Below are positions 48,367-59,141 of a stretch of 64,000 bases of DNA, one piece after another. The notes below the pieces were generated by a model, which had not been told where the DNA came from, searched no databases, and was given only the letters and a program-made list of their open reading frames with translations. Both the position numbers and the translations under genes were made by a program. Positions within the stretch are counted from its first letter, which is position 1, and each line of letters opens with the position of its first letter. This DNA comes from Gammaproteobacteria bacterium (GTDB lineage Bacteria; Pseudomonadota; Gammaproteobacteria; Burkholderiales; Sulfuricellaceae): the NCBI GenBank assembly GCA_018824405.1, contig JAHJGO010000022.1:1-64000 (forward strand). Reading direction: 5' to 3'.

Positions 48367-49197
48367 CTAGTGCGCCTGCTGAATTCCCGCAATGAACCAG
48401 CTGCCATTGGATTGGCTGGTGGATTTCTGGATGTGCCAGATTTCGTTGAAGGATTCGGCACTGGCGCCTTCTTCTTCGCGGATCAGGCCGGAGAAGCGCA
48501 CGCTGGCAATGACTTGATCGCCCTCGGTAACGACATCCGCCATCTCTGCGTTGAGCGTCACGACTTCTGTATGCTGCGGTTTACTGCCGCGTTCCTGAAT
48601 TTGCAGGCTGATTTCGGCAAAGATTTCGGGAGTAGTGAATTCGCGGATGTCGTTGATGTCACCCTTGTCGTTGGCATCCTGCAGGCGCAGGAAATTGGCC
48701 TTGGCCTGGCGCAGGAAGGGCTCGTCCTCGAACCAGGCTGGACGGGTGCTGGAGGTTGCGGGTGTGCTGCCGCCAGCCAGAGACTGTGCCACCGGCTGTT
48801 GGCTGTAGCCGCTGTATTGCATGCCGCCGGCGGCCGCCGGGATGGGTTGCGGTGCGCTGTTGCGACGCATGGCGCGGAAGATGAAGAACACGGCAGCCGC
48901 GATAGCCAGCATCATCAGGATATCCATCATCTTGATGCCGTCAAAGGCGCCACCCATGAACAGCGAAGCCAGCAGGCCGCCGGCGGCCAGGCCAGCCAGA
49001 GGACCGAGCCACTTGTTGCCGCCAGTTGGCGCAGCGGCAGGCGCTGCAGCAGGGGCCTTGGGGGCGGCTTGCTGGGACACGCTTTCGCGCTGCTTGCCGA
49101 AGCTCTTGCTGCCACCAAAGCGTTTGGCGCTGGCTTCGCCGACCACCAAACCTAAACTGAAAACTGCAGCCAGAAACAAGGTAAAAAACTTTTTCAT
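48367..49197 (-). CDS. Tim44-like domain membrane protein
   Basis: A 276-residue protein. Residues 1-25 are a signal or membrane anchor (FFTLFLAAVFSLGLVVGEASA). An Ala/Pro-rich linker follows (about 43-60), then a hydrophobic segment LGPLAGLAAGGLLASLF and IKMMDILMMLAIAAAVFFIF. The C-terminal Tim44-like domain is near residues 150-276 (FLRLQDANDKGDINDIREF; GSWFIAGIQQ). The start is ATG 49197, with GAGGAT in front. Bacterial members of this family are found in the inner membrane, and their role is not settled. Confidence 0.8.
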   Translation of the reverse strand: MKKFFTLFLAAVFSLGLVVGEASAKRFGGSKSFGKQRESVSQQAAPKAPAAAPAAAPTGGNKWLGPLAGLAAGGLLASLFMGGAFDGIKMMDILMMLAIAAAVFFIFRAMRRNSAPQPIPAAAGGMQYSGYSQQPVAQSLAGGSTPATSSTRPAWFEDEPFLRQAKANFLRLQDANDKGDINDIREFTTPEIFAEISLQIQERGSKPQHTEVVTLNAEMADVVTEGDQVIASVRFSGLIREEEGASAESFNEIWHIQKSTSQSNGSWFIAGIQQAH

Positions 49198-49297
49198 AAC
49201 ATCCTCATGGTTTATCCCGCAGGTCTGCATTCTAGCCTGAAATCATGGCAAGGCAATGAAATTGCACTTGAGCGACAGAAGGGCTTCATGGTATTAA

Positions 49298-50578
49298 ATG
49301 CTCGCTATGGATACCAATATACATAAAAAAGTTCTCGCCCGCCTGTTTCTCGGCTGGGTTGGGTTTTCACTGATCATAGGCGGCGTGGTGTTCTTCTGGG
49401 AGATGGAAAAGGTTGACGATCGTGTGTTGGCGCTTGCAACCCAGGAAGCGGGCACATTCACCAGCGAAACCCTGGATCATTTTAATCGCATTGACGAAGC
49501 TCACCCTGAAGTGCTGCAACAGATCAGCTCCAAAGCGGATGAATTCCTGAAAAACCATTTCACCGTGATCGAACTTTATAACAGCAACAAAAAACAGTTC
49601 CTCGAGGTTGTCGACCCCGGCATGGAATCACTGGAGCGGGAACTCAAGCAATACGTGCATAAATTCCCGCTCGAAGACTCAGTCCAGTACAAGAAGTTCT
49701 ATATCGACGCGCGCATCTATATGCAGGTTCTCTTGCCGCTCAAGGATGACAGGGGTCATCTGGCCGGCTATTTCGAGGGCGTGTATGAAGTGGATGACGC
49801 CACATTCAGCAATATCCAGCACGATGTGATCCGCACCCTCCTGCTGGTTGTGATAACCATTTTTGCCACGTCGGTGATGCTCTACCCCATTATCATTTCG
49901 CTCAACAGCGGACTGGTCAAGCTCTCGGGCGATCTTCTCAAAGGCAATATCGAACTGATGGAGGTGCTCGGCAGTGCCATAGCCAAGCGTGATTCCGACA
50001 CCAATATTCACAATTACCGTGTCACCATTTACGCCATTCGACTCGCGGAAGCACTGGGCCACAGCAGCGCCGAGGTACGTGGACTGATATCCGGTGCCTT
50101 CCTGCACGATGTGGGCAAGATCGGCATCAGCGACAACATCCTGCTCAAGCCGGGGCGGTTGAGCGAGGAGGAGTTTGCCGTGATGCGTACCCACGTCCTT
50201 CTCGGCGTGGACATTATTGCCAAATCAAACTGGCTGGAAAGTGCGCGGGATGTGGTGGAATTCCATCATGAGAAATTCGATGGCAGCGGCTACATGCGCG
50301 GACTCAAGGGAGAGGAGATTCCGCTAAACGCCCGTATTTTCGCGATTGTGGACGTGTTTGACGCCCTGACTTCGCGGCGCCCCTACAAGGAACCCTACAG
50401 TTTCGACGAGGCGATGAGCATCCTGCGCCGTGATAGCGGTAGCCATTTCGATCCTGCCATCATGATGCATTTCGAGGAGTTGGCACGCGAACTGCACCTG
50501 TCCATCAGCCACGCTTCCGCGCGCGAAGTCGAACTGGAACTTAACAAGCTGCTACAGAAGCATTTTTTCAGTCCCTGA
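49298..50578 (+). CDS. HD-GYP domain protein with N-terminal sensor
   Basis: A 426-residue membrane protein. A first helix (FLGWVGFSLIIGGVVFF, about 18-34) and a second (LLLVVITIFATSVMLYPIIISL, about 184-205) frame a periplasmic sensor region of about 145 residues. The C-terminal half is an HD-GYP phosphodiesterase domain: FLHDVGKIGI (His270-Asp271), HVLLG, HHEKFDGSGYM and DVFDALTSRRPYKEP. The usual GYP reads GYM here. Active members break down cyclic-di-GMP, controlling the switch between motile and attached states. ATG 49298 or 49307 may be the start. Confidence 0.87.
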   Translation: MLAMDTNIHKKVLARLFLGWVGFSLIIGGVVFFWEMEKVDDRVLALATQEAGTFTSETLDHFNRIDEAHPEVLQQISSKADEFLKNHFTVIELYNSNKKQFLEVVDPGMESLERELKQYVHKFPLEDSVQYKKFYIDARIYMQVLLPLKDDRGHLAGYFEGVYEVDDATFSNIQHDVIRTLLLVVITIFATSVMLYPIIISLNSGLVKLSGDLLKGNIELMEVLGSAIAKRDSDTNIHNYRVTIYAIRLAEALGHSSAEVRGLISGAFLHDVGKIGISDNILLKPGRLSEEEFAVMRTHVLLGVDIIAKSNWLESARDVVEFHHEKFDGSGYMRGLKGEEIPLNARIFAIVDVFDALTSRRPYKEPYSFDEAMSILRRDSGSHFDPAIMMHFEELARELHLSISHASAREVELELNKLLQKHFFSP

Positions 50579-50614
50579 ACAGCCTGGCGATGCCGCACGA
50601 AGCTCAACCCTCGC

Positions 50615-51973
50615 TTACAGTTTTTTCACAAAAACCTTGGAGCGCCGCTGATAGTTATACAGTCCCTGCTTCGCCTTGGGCAGGGTTTCCACGCCGGCTT
50701 CGATGAAACCGCGTTCGACGAACCAGTGGGCGGTGCGCGTGGTGAGAACGAAAAGCTTGCCGAATCCTTTACGCAGCGCCTCGATCTGCATGTATTCGAG
50801 CAGCGCCTCGCCCCGGCCCGCACCGCGGTAATCCCTGTTGACGGCCATACAGGCCAGCTCTGCCGCCTGTTCCTCGGGGAAGGGATAAAGTGCTGCGCAA
50901 CCGATGATCAGGCCGTCATATTCCAGCACGGTGAAACGGTCGATCTCCATTTCCAGTCGTTCGCGTGAGCGCCTGACCAGGGTGCCTTCAGACTCCAGTG
51001 GTTCGATCAGCGCCAGAAGGCCGCCTACGTCGTCAATGGTGGCGGGGCGCAGCGTTTCCAGCATGTCCTCGGCAACCATGGTGCCGATTCCCTCATGGGT
51101 AAATAATTCCTGCAGCAGGCCGCCATCCACATGGCGGCTGATCAGGTGCACCCTGGATACACCATTGCGACAGGCGCGCACGGCGCAAGGGAGGTAGAAA
51201 TCGGCATCCTCCATCAGCCCTTTGGGTTGCGCCAGAAGGGTTTCGGCTTCCTGGGTGGTGAGGCTGCGCAGGAGTTCTCCATTGTCGTCGCTGAGTCCGC
51301 TGGTATTCATGAGGAAGATCAGCTTGTCAGTGTCCAGCGCGATGGCGGTAGCGGTGGCGACATCTTCCAGCGACAGGTTGAAGACCTCTCCGGTGGGCGA
51401 GTAACCCAGAGGAGAAAGCAGCACCATGTCGTTCTGTTCGAGGCGACGACGGATGCCGATAGCGTCGATTTTGCGCACTTCTCCGGTATGCATCAGATCG
51501 ATCCCGGTGTGCACTCCCATCGGTTTGGCGGTGACGAAGTTGCCGCTGCCGACGCGGATATCGGCGCCGGCCATGGGTGAGTTCGCCAGCCCCATGGAAA
51601 GCAGCGCCTCGATCTCGACCCGCACCGTCCCTGCAGCCTCCTTGACGCACTTGAGAGCAGCTTCGTCTGTCACACGCAGGCCATTGACATAGCGGATTTC
51701 AGCGCCACGTTCAGTCAGTTCCTCCTCAATTTGCGGCCGTGCGCCATGCACCAGCACCAGTCTTACACCGAGGCTGTTGAGCAGATTGAGGTCATGTGCC
51801 AGCGCAACAAATTGACCCTCGCTCACGACCTCGCCACCAAAGGCGATGACAAAAGTCTTGCCGCGAAACTTGTGAATATAAGGCGTAGCGGTGCGGAACC
51901 ACTGCACAAATACATCCACAAAAACTTCAGGTTTGACGAAACCTTCCTTGAGCTTGCTGTTTTTCGAGGGCAT
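50615..51973 (-). CDS. argA: Amino-acid N-acetyltransferase (N-acetylglutamate synthase)
   Basis: The 452-residue protein has an N-terminal amino-acid kinase fold (TFVIAFGGEVV, LVHGARPQIEEEL, LLSPLGYSPTGEVFNLS) and a C-terminal GNAT domain from about residue 305, with CMAVNRDYRGAGRGEALLEY. This is the bipartite ArgA. It makes N-acetylglutamate, the first step of arginine synthesis. It is divergent from no other gene here, and its stop faces the HD-GYP stop 36 bases away. Confidence 0.93.
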   Translation of the reverse strand: MPSKNSKLKEGFVKPEVFVDVFVQWFRTATPYIHKFRGKTFVIAFGGEVVSEGQFVALAHDLNLLNSLGVRLVLVHGARPQIEEELTERGAEIRYVNGLRVTDEAALKCVKEAAGTVRVEIEALLSMGLANSPMAGADIRVGSGNFVTAKPMGVHTGIDLMHTGEVRKIDAIGIRRRLEQNDMVLLSPLGYSPTGEVFNLSLEDVATATAIALDTDKLIFLMNTSGLSDDNGELLRSLTTQEAETLLAQPKGLMEDADFYLPCAVRACRNGVSRVHLISRHVDGGLLQELFTHEGIGTMVAEDMLETLRPATIDDVGGLLALIEPLESEGTLVRRSRERLEMEIDRFTVLEYDGLIIGCAALYPFPEEQAAELACMAVNRDYRGAGRGEALLEYMQIEALRKGFGKLFVLTTRTAHWFVERGFIEAGVETLPKAKQGLYNYQRRSKVFVKKL

Positions 51974-52103
51974 TTGCGTGAGTTATGTATGTAGGGTAAT
52001 TGATGCAGTGATTTTTAAGCACTTTGCCTGCAGGTGCAAGCATAACCTTTAGTCTGCCGATCTGCCTCGCATGGCAATGAGTAGGCCGATGGCGCGTTTC
52101 TGG

Positions 52104-52835
52104 TCAGAAATCCCCCCACAGGGTTTGCATTGCAGCCAGTGCGGTGAGGGCTGCAGTTTCGGTGCGCAGCACCCGAGGGCCGAGACGGACCGGGGTAAAA
52201 CCGCGGCTTTCTGCCGCTCGGATTTCGTTCGGGGAGAGACCGCCTTCCGGTCCGATCAGCAGCGTAACGGGCGTGGTCGGTGCAGGCAGTTCGCCCAGAC
52301 TGTGTTGTGCACCGGGAGCCAGCATCAGGTGCTGCGTTTCGGGCGACAAACTGGCTAGCCAGTGGAGTAGCGGCTGAACAGGCGCCACTTCGGGTACACG
52401 ATTGCGGCCGCATTGTTCGCAGGCCGAAATTACCACCTGTTGCCAATGCCGAACCCGCTTTTCGGCACGCTCTCCGGCAAGCTTTACCACGCAACGTTCA
52501 CTGGCCAGTGGCTGGATATGGCTGACACCCAGTTCCACGGCTTTTTGCAGGGTATAGTCCATCTTGTCGCCGCTGGAAATGGCCTGGGCCAGGGTGATGA
52601 CCAGCGGGGATTCGATTTCCCGCTCATGAAATCCGGAGGTTTTAACCGTGACGCCATTTTTGCTGATGTGTGTGATGGTGGCAGTGTATTCCCCGCCCTC
52701 GCCATTGAACAGCGTGAGCTCATGACCCGCTTCCATGCGCAGCACTTTTGCTGCGTGATGGGCGGCATCGGTTGGCAGGTCAAGCGTCTGGCCTGGGCCC
52801 AGGCGATGCGGGCAGTAAAAGCGGGAGATGGGCAT
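52104..52835 (-). CDS. rsmE: 16S rRNA (uracil1498-N3)-methyltransferase
   Basis: A 243-residue SPOUT methyltransferase with the RsmE layout: an N-terminal PUA-like domain (RFYCPHRLGPGQ, AAHHAAKVLRM), and the C-terminal trefoil knot LLIGPEGGLSPNEI with RLGPRVLRTETAALTAL. It methylates U1498 of 16S rRNA. In-frame ATGs exist at 52835, 52847 and 52859. I chose 52835 because it begins close to the family's usual N-terminus. None has a clear ribosome site. Confidence 0.9.
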   Translation of the reverse strand: MPISRFYCPHRLGPGQTLDLPTDAAHHAAKVLRMEAGHELTLFNGEGGEYTATITHISKNGVTVKTSGFHEREIESPLVITLAQAISSGDKMDYTLQKAVELGVSHIQPLASERCVVKLAGERAEKRVRHWQQVVISACEQCGRNRVPEVAPVQPLLHWLASLSPETQHLMLAPGAQHSLGELPAPTTPVTLLIGPEGGLSPNEIRAAESRGFTPVRLGPRVLRTETAALTALAAMQTLWGDF

Positions 52836-52934
52836 GGCAATTCTCATCAGGGAAGGCATGCTATATTAGCTAAAAAAGCGGGTGGGATTGAATCTTGTCC
52901 GCACAATTATTGAAAAAATTAGGAGCTCACATTT

Positions 52935-53492
52935 ATGGTCAGCCTGCAAACACCGGTGTGTGACTTTGGCTGGAAGGCGCCGGATTTCGATTTGCCCGGC
53001 GTGGACGGAAAACGTTATTCCCTGACGGATGCGCGCGGCTCCAGTGGGTTGCTGGTGATGTTCATCTGCAACCATTGCCCCTACGTCAAGGCGGTGCGCG
53101 ACCGTCTGGTTCGTGACTGTGCCGAACTGAAACTGCACGGTATTAACAGCGTGGCGATCATGTCAAATGACCCGGCAGAGTACGCCGAGGATTCCTTTGA
53201 TAACATGAAAAAAGTAGCTGCCGAGTTCGCCTATCCTTTTCCTTATTTGCTGGACGAGACCCAGCAGGTGGCCAAGGCTTACGGTGCGGTATGCACCCCG
53301 GATTTCTTCGGTTTCAACGCTAAAATGGAATTGCAATACCGAGGCCGGCTTGATGCCTCGCGCAAGGACGCCGCGCCCCCTGATGCCCGTCGTGATCTGT
53401 TCGAGGCCATGCTGCAGGTGGCCAAGACCGGCCAGGGTCCGGTGGAACAGATTCCAAGCATGGGTTGCTCGATCAAGTGGAAAACAATGTAG
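52935..53492 (+). CDS. Thioredoxin-fold peroxiredoxin-like protein
   Basis: A 185-residue thioredoxin-family protein: WKAPDFDLPGVDGKRYSL start, then MFICNHCPYVKAVRDRL with a C-x2-C pair near residue 43 and PYLLDETQQVAKAYGAVCTPD with the cis-Pro region. It resembles the TlpA/AhpC-like group with CNHCPYV. There is no signal peptide, so it acts in the cytosol. A strong TTAGGAGCT ribosome site lies ahead of the ATG. Its reductase or peroxidase role is inferred. Confidence 0.85.
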   Translation: MVSLQTPVCDFGWKAPDFDLPGVDGKRYSLTDARGSSGLLVMFICNHCPYVKAVRDRLVRDCAELKLHGINSVAIMSNDPAEYAEDSFDNMKKVAAEFAYPFPYLLDETQQVAKAYGAVCTPDFFGFNAKMELQYRGRLDASRKDAAPPDARRDLFEAMLQVAKTGQGPVEQIPSMGCSIKWKTM

Positions 53493-53560
53493 GGTGGGTT
53501 AGCGCAGCGTAACCCACCAATCGACGGCGGGTTACGGCCTGCGGCCTAACCCACCTTACA
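53488..53560. repeat. Large imperfect palindrome overlapping a stop codon
   Basis: TGTAGGGTGGGTTA at the left end matches the complement of TAACCCACCTTACA at the right end with one mismatch. Inside are two hairpins: GGTGGGTTA/TAACCCACC with an 8-base loop, and GGCGGGTTA/TAACCCACC (8 of 9). The left end overlaps the TAG of the thioredoxin-like gene. It looks like a REP-type intergenic repeat unit. Confidence 0.8.
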
Positions 53561-53579
53561 TCTGAAAAGTGCAAAACAA

Positions 53580-54362
53580 ATGCTGAATTCAGTCATCGAA
53601 GCCGTAAAAACCGTTGCCCGGGATGAAATCATGCCGCGCTACCTCAAGGTTGCGCGCCAGCGCAAGAGCGATGGAAGCATGTTTACCGAGGCCGATATTG
53701 CTTCTCAGAACGCGCTAACGGCAGCCTTGGTAAAGATCGCCGACCACCCGGTGCTGGGCGAGGAAATGCCGTTCGAAATGCAAAAGGAATTGTGGCAGGC
53801 GGGTGGAGCGGGGCTGTGGTGCATCGATCCTATCGATGGCACTTCCAATTTTGTCAATGGACTGCCTTATTTCGCCGTATCCGTGGCACTGATGCGGCAG
53901 GGCAGGAGCGTGCTGGGCGTGGTGTACGATCCGGTGGCGGACGAGATCTTTTATGCCGAGGCGGGAAATGGGGCTTTTCTGAATGGCACACAATTGCCTA
54001 TCAAGGAATATATTCCCGATTTGTGTCACTGCATGGCTGGCGTGGATTTCAAGCGTATTTCCTCAAAACTGGCGCAGCAGCTTGCCAGCGCGCCACCCTA
54101 CAGTTCGCAGCGGAATTACGGTGCCAGTACGCTGGACTGGTGTTATACCGCGGCAGGGCGCTTTGACGTCTATCTGCATGGCGGGCAGAAACTGTGGGAT
54201 TACGCCGCTGGTTCGCTGATTCTGGAAGAGTCTGGCGGTGTCGTCAGTACGCTGAATCAATCAGATTTCTGGACTGGTGATGTATGGCAGCGTTCAGTGG
54301 TGGCGGCTCGCAATATGGATTTGTTCCAGGCCTGGCATGCCTGGATTATGGCTGCTAAATAA
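53580..54362 (+). CDS. Inositol monophosphatase family protein
   Basis: The 260-residue protein has the metal-binding motifs GEEMPFE, DPIDGTSNFVNGLPYF (Asp-Pro-Ile-Asp-Gly-Thr) and, toward the C-terminus, KLWDYAAGSLILEESGG. The family needs Mg2+ and hydrolyses inositol-1-P, fructose-1,6-bisphosphate or 3'-phosphoadenosine phosphate. The preference of this member cannot be fixed by sequence. It lies 295 bp ahead of tkt on the same strand. Confidence 0.88.
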   Translation: MLNSVIEAVKTVARDEIMPRYLKVARQRKSDGSMFTEADIASQNALTAALVKIADHPVLGEEMPFEMQKELWQAGGAGLWCIDPIDGTSNFVNGLPYFAVSVALMRQGRSVLGVVYDPVADEIFYAEAGNGAFLNGTQLPIKEYIPDLCHCMAGVDFKRISSKLAQQLASAPPYSSQRNYGASTLDWCYTAAGRFDVYLHGGQKLWDYAAGSLILEESGGVVSTLNQSDFWTGDVWQRSVVAARNMDLFQAWHAWIMAAK

Positions 54363-54657
54363 GCATTTGTTTGAATCGTATAAAATAATTTTAACTACTT
54401 CTCTTGGGGTAATCCCCCCGTTTCCTGTAGTGTCAAAATGAAGTGAAAGCTCCTGTTTATGCGTCGTTTCTGCCTTAATGCCTGATGGCGGCGGCATTCG
54501 GGGCCATACTTGCCCAAAAATGGCGCGTGAGTAATAATCAAGACCTTTCACCAAGTTTTTTCGCAATAAAACCATTGCGACGTAGTGGTTTTGTGCTTCG
54601 GGCATGCAATGCCTGGTAAAACAATAAAGAATTTAAACACTTGTAAGGATCAAATAA
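54363..54657. promoter_or_regulatory. Gap before tkt with two short inverted repeats
   Basis: This 295-bp gap contains no visible gene. Two inverted repeats stand out: AAAACCA/TGGTTTT (54568-54574 and 54586-54592) and GGCAT/ATGCC (54601-54605 and 54609-54613). AAGGATC is the likely ribosome site. I found no strong -35/-10 pair. A regulator site of LysR type is possible but not shown. Confidence 0.4.
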
Positions 54658-56643
54658 ATGGCAACTCGTAAAGAACTCGCCAACGCCATTCGCGTTCTCT
54701 CCATGGACGCGGTGCAGGCAGCCAACTCCGGTCATCCTGGCGCGCCCATGGGCATGGCGGAAATCGCGGAAGTAGTGTGGAACCACCACCTGCGCCACAA
54801 TCCTGCCAATCCGAAGTGGTTCGACCGCGATCGTTTCGTGCTCTCCAACGGCCACGGTTCGATGCTGATCTACTCCCTGCTGCACCTGACCGGCTATGAT
54901 CTGCCGATCGACGAGATCAAGAAATTCCGCAAGATGCATTCCAAGACACCGGGCCATCCTGAGTACGGCTACACCCCCGGCGTGGAAACCACTACTGGTC
55001 CGCTCGGTCAGGGCATTACCAACGCCGTCGGTATGGCCATGGCAGAAAAGCTGCTGGCTGCCGAATTCAACAAACCCGGCCATGAAATCGTCAATCACAA
55101 CACCTATGTATTCCTTGGCGACGGCTGCATGATGGAAGGCATTTCCCATGAAGCCTGCGCGCTGGCCGGTACTTGGGGCCTGGGCAAACTGACCGCGTTC
55201 TGGGACGACAACGGCATCTCCATCGACGGACACATCGAAGGCTGGTACACCGACGACACCGCCAAGCGCTTCGAAGCTTACGGCTGGCACGTCATTCCTG
55301 GTGTGGATGGGCATGACCCGGCCGCCATCGAGGCTGCCGTGCAGGCCGCCAAGGCGGTGACCGACAAACCATCCCTGATCTGCTGCAAGACCGTGATCGG
55401 CAAAGGTTCCCCCAACAAGGAAGGCACTCACGACGTGCACGGTGCTGCGCTGGGCGATGCAGAAATTGCCGCCACTCGCGCCAACCTGGGCTGGAATCAC
55501 GGTCCATTTGAAATTCCCAAGGATGTGTACGAAGGCTGGGATTGCCGCACCAAGGGCACCGGACTGGAAGCCCTGTGGAACAACAAATTTGCAGAATACG
55601 CTGCCGCCTTCCCAAAGGAAGCTGCTGAATTCAAGCGCCGCATGGTCGGAGATCTATCCACCGAGTGGAAAAAACACGCGGCCGACTTCATCAAGGCCAC
55701 CAACGACAAAGCCGAAACCATCGCTACCCGCAAGGCTTCGCAGAACTGCATCAATGGCCTGGTGCCGGCGGTGCCCGAGTTTGTCGGTGGTTCTGCTGAC
55801 CTGACCGGATCTAACCTGACCAACTGGACAGGTGCGCACCACGTGCATGGCAAGAAGCCTGGCAATTACATCAGCTACGGCGTGCGTGAATTCGGCATGT
55901 CGCACATCATGAACGGCATGGCCCTGCACGGCGGTATCCTGCCGTTCGGTGGCACTTTCCTGATGTTCTCGGAATACGCCCGCAACGCCTTGCGCATGTC
56001 GGCCCTGATGAAGCAGCGCGTGATCTATGTATACACCCACGACTCCATCGGTCTGGGCGAAGACGGCCCGACCCACCAGCCGGTGGAGCAGATCGCGACT
56101 CTGCGCATGATTCCTAACATGGATGTGTGGCGTCCGTGCGATACGGTGGAATCCGCCGTGTCATGGGTGGCTGGCGTGGAAAAGAAAACCGGCCCGAGCT
56201 GCCTGATTTTCAGCCGTCAGAACCTCAACTTCCAGAAGCGCGACGATGTCACCATCGCTAACATCGCCAAGGGTGGCTACGTGCTGGCCGACGCAGCCAA
56301 GCCGAAAGTGGTACTGATCGCTACAGGCTCCGAAGTGGCTTTGGCCATGGATGCGAAGAAAGTACTGGACGAGCAGGGTGTGGCAACGCGCGTGGTCTCC
56401 ATGCCGTCCACCAACGTGTTCGATCGTCAGGACCAGGCTTACAAAGATAGCGTGTTGCCCAAGGGCGTGAAGCGCGTCGCGGTTGAAGCAGGCGTGACAG
56501 ACGGCTGGTACAAGTACGTTGGCGGCGATGGTGCTGTGGTCGGTATGACCACTTTTGGCGAATCCGCTCCGGCTCCAGAACTGTTCAAGCACTTCGGCTT
56601 CACAGTCGAGAACGTGGTTAACACAGTTAAAGGCATTATTTAA
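54658..56643 (+). CDS. tkt: Transketolase
   Basis: The 661-residue protein is a full-length transketolase: [26 protein letters not shown], the thiamine diphosphate motif [13 protein letters not shown] with [14 protein letters not shown] downstream, and a C-terminal half with [18 protein letters not shown]. It moves two-carbon units in the pentose phosphate or Calvin cycle. It heads the tkt-gap-pgk-pyk-fba series, all on the same strand. A 60-base repeat element begins straight after its stop. Confidence 0.96.
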   Translation: MATRKELANAIRVLSMDAVQAANSGHPGAPMGMAEIAEVVWNHHLRHNPANPKWFDRDRFVLSNGHGSMLIYSLLHLTGYDLPIDEIKKFRKMHSKTPGHPEYGYTPGVETTTGPLGQGITNAVGMAMAEKLLAAEFNKPGHEIVNHNTYVFLGDGCMMEGISHEACALAGTWGLGKLTAFWDDNGISIDGHIEGWYTDDTAKRFEAYGWHVIPGVDGHDPAAIEAAVQAAKAVTDKPSLICCKTVIGKGSPNKEGTHDVHGAALGDAEIAATRANLGWNHGPFEIPKDVYEGWDCRTKGTGLEALWNNKFAEYAAAFPKEAAEFKRRMVGDLSTEWKKHAADFIKATNDKAETIATRKASQNCINGLVPAVPEFVGGSADLTGSNLTNWTGAHHVHGKKPGNYISYGVREFGMSHIMNGMALHGGILPFGGTFLMFSEYARNALRMSALMKQRVIYVYTHDSIGLGEDGPTHQPVEQIATLRMIPNMDVWRPCDTVESAVSWVAGVEKKTGPSCLIFSRQNLNFQKRDDVTIANIAKGGYVLADAAKPKVVLIATGSEVALAMDAKKVLDEQGVATRVVSMPSTNVFDRQDQAYKDSVLPKGVKRVAVEAGVTDGWYKYVGGDGAVVGMTTFGESAPAPELFKHFGFTVENVVNTVKGII

Positions 56644-56703
56644 CCACGGGGAGCACGGGGCGCACGGGGTTTGCTTTCCCTGTGCTCCCCGTGTGCCCCG
56701 TAG
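56644..56703. repeat. Nonamer-unit palindrome after tkt
   Basis: The left arm (56644-56669) is CACGGGG repeated three times at 9-base spacing, with the right arm (56678-56703) its near-exact complement (21 of 26 pairs, plus two G-U), loop of 8 bases. It begins with the first base after the tkt stop. Confidence 0.85.
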
Positions 56704-57738
<1,035 letters not shown>

Positions 57739-57816
57739 GTGAAATGTGAAGGGTGAAACGTGAAAAGTGGGGTGCCCCCCGCTTTTTCGTTTCACTTTTC
57801 ACGCTTCACTGTGCAC
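57739..57816. repeat. Heptad-unit palindrome after gap
   Basis: Five 7-base units run from the stop codon: GTGAAAT, GTGAAGG, GTGAAAC, GTGAAAA, GTGGGGT (57739-57773). The right arm (57789-57816) is the complement type GTTTCAC, TTTTCAC, GCTTCAC, TGTGCAC. One unit pairs exactly (GTGAAAA with TTTTCAC). The innermost unit, GTGGGGT with GTTTCAC, would pair in RNA through four G-U steps. Confidence 0.85.
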
Positions 57817-57821
57817 CACTA

Positions 57822-57861
57822 ACGCCTTGAGGCGTAAGGCATAGGCCCACCTATGCCTTAC
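57822..57861. repeat. Two hairpins ahead of pgk
   Basis: ACGCCT/AGGCGT (57822-57835, 2-base loop) is followed at 57834-57861 by GTAAGGCATAGG/CCTATGCCTTAC, a perfect 12-bp stem with a CCCA loop. There is no T-run, so a terminator is unlikely. AAAGGAG of pgk lies just downstream. Confidence 0.7.
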
Positions 57862-57887
57862 ACCTTAATTTCTAAAGGAGCTGAACA

Positions 57888-59072
57888 ATGTCCGTAATTC
57901 GCATGACCGATCTGGACCTCAAGGGAAAGCGCGTATTCATCCGTGCCGACCTCAATGTGCCCGTGAAGGAAGGTAAAGTGACTTCCGATGCGCGCATCAC
58001 TGCTTCCATGCCAACCATCGAGCATGCCATGAAGGCCGGCGCCAGGGTGATGGTGACTTCCCACCTGGGCCGACCTACCGAAGGCGAGTGGAGCGAAGAG
58101 AACTCTCTCAAGCCCGTGGCTGACGTGATGTCCGCCAAGCTGGGCAAGTCTGTGCGCGTGATCAAGGACTGGGTGAACGGTGGCTTCGACGTGGCCGAAG
58201 GCGAAGTCGTATTGCTGGAAAACTGCCGCATCAACAAAGGCGAGAAGAAGAACGTTGAAGAAACGGCCAAGAAATACGCTGCACTGTGCGACGTGTTCGT
58301 GATGGATGCTTTTGGTACTGCTCACCGCGCAGAGGCTTCTACCTATGGCGTGGCCCAGTTCGCTCCCGTGGCCTGCGCCGGCATGCTGCTGACCGAAGAA
58401 CTGGACGCCCTGACCAAGGCCCTGCTCAGCCCGGCCCGCCCGATGGTCGCGATCGTCGGCGGTTCCAAGGTTTCCACCAAGCTGACCGTACTCGAATCCC
58501 TGTCCGAGAAAGTGGATCAGATGGTGGTGGGCGGCGGCATCGCCAATACCTTCCTGGCTGCCACCGGGAAGAACGTAGGCAAGTCTCTGTGCGAAAATGA
58601 CCTGATCCCCACCGCGCAGGCCCTGATGAAGAAAATGACCGCACGTGGCGCGACCATTCCGGTTGCCGTGGATGTAGTCTGTGGCAAGCAGTTTGATGCC
58701 AATGAACCTGCCGTGCTTAAAGATGCTGGCGCGGTATCCGACGACGACATGATTTTCGACATTGGCCCGAAATCTGCTCAGGAGATCGTCGACATCATCA
58801 TGAAAGCAGGTACCGTGGTGTGGAACGGACCGGTTGGCGTGTTCGAGTTCGATCAATTCGGCGAGGGCACAAAGGCCATCGCCATGGCCATCGCCAACAC
58901 CAAGGCATTCACCCTGGCCGGCGGTGGAGATACGATTGCCGCGATCCAGAAATATGACATCTTCGACAAGGTCTCTTATATTTCAACAGCCGGCGGCGCC
59001 TTCCTCGAGTTCCTCGAGGGAAAGAAACTGCCTGCTGTCGATATTCTCGAAAAACGCGCCGCTAAAAAATAG
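57888..59072 (+). CDS. pgk: Phosphoglycerate kinase
   Basis: A 394-residue Pgk with [18 protein letters not shown] at the N-terminal domain, [27 protein letters not shown] and the C-terminal nucleotide loop [12 protein letters not shown]. It converts 1,3-bisphosphoglycerate and ADP to 3-phosphoglycerate and ATP, or the reverse in the Calvin cycle. AAAGGAG lies 8 bases before the ATG. The ATG of pyk is 70 bases after its stop, beyond a heptad repeat. Confidence 0.96.
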   Translation: MSVIRMTDLDLKGKRVFIRADLNVPVKEGKVTSDARITASMPTIEHAMKAGARVMVTSHLGRPTEGEWSEENSLKPVADVMSAKLGKSVRVIKDWVNGGFDVAEGEVVLLENCRINKGEKKNVEETAKKYAALCDVFVMDAFGTAHRAEASTYGVAQFAPVACAGMLLTEELDALTKALLSPARPMVAIVGGSKVSTKLTVLESLSEKVDQMVVGGGIANTFLAATGKNVGKSLCENDLIPTAQALMKKMTARGATIPVAVDVVCGKQFDANEPAVLKDAGAVSDDDMIFDIGPKSAQEIVDIIMKAGTVVWNGPVGVFEFDQFGEGTKAIAMAIANTKAFTLAGGGDTIAAIQKYDIFDKVSYISTAGGAFLEFLEGKKLPAVDILEKRAAKK

Positions 59073-59073
59073 G

Positions 59074-59137
59074 GAGTAATGGGTGATGGGTGATGGGTGA
59101 TGGGTTTCCCATCCCTCATTACCCGTTGCCTATCACC
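59074..59137. repeat. Heptad-unit palindrome between pgk and pyk
   Basis: GAGTAAT and three copies of GGGTGAT (59074-59101), then GGGTTTCCC at the turn, then a right arm CCCATCC, CTCATTA, CCCGTTG, CCTATCA at 59108-59135. Most mismatches in the stem are transitions; several leave G-U pairs. Confidence 0.82.
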
Positions 59138-59141
59138 ACAA

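Noticed and set aside
49263-49298. Promoter giving a leaderless HD-GYP mRNA
   Set aside because: TTGAGC and TATTAA are 18 bases apart and close to the ATG, but the match is weak and either ATG could be the start.
57834-57861. Intrinsic terminator between gap and pgk
   Set aside because: The stem is perfect but no T-run follows, and pgk has a strong ribosome site right after it, so transcription most likely continues.
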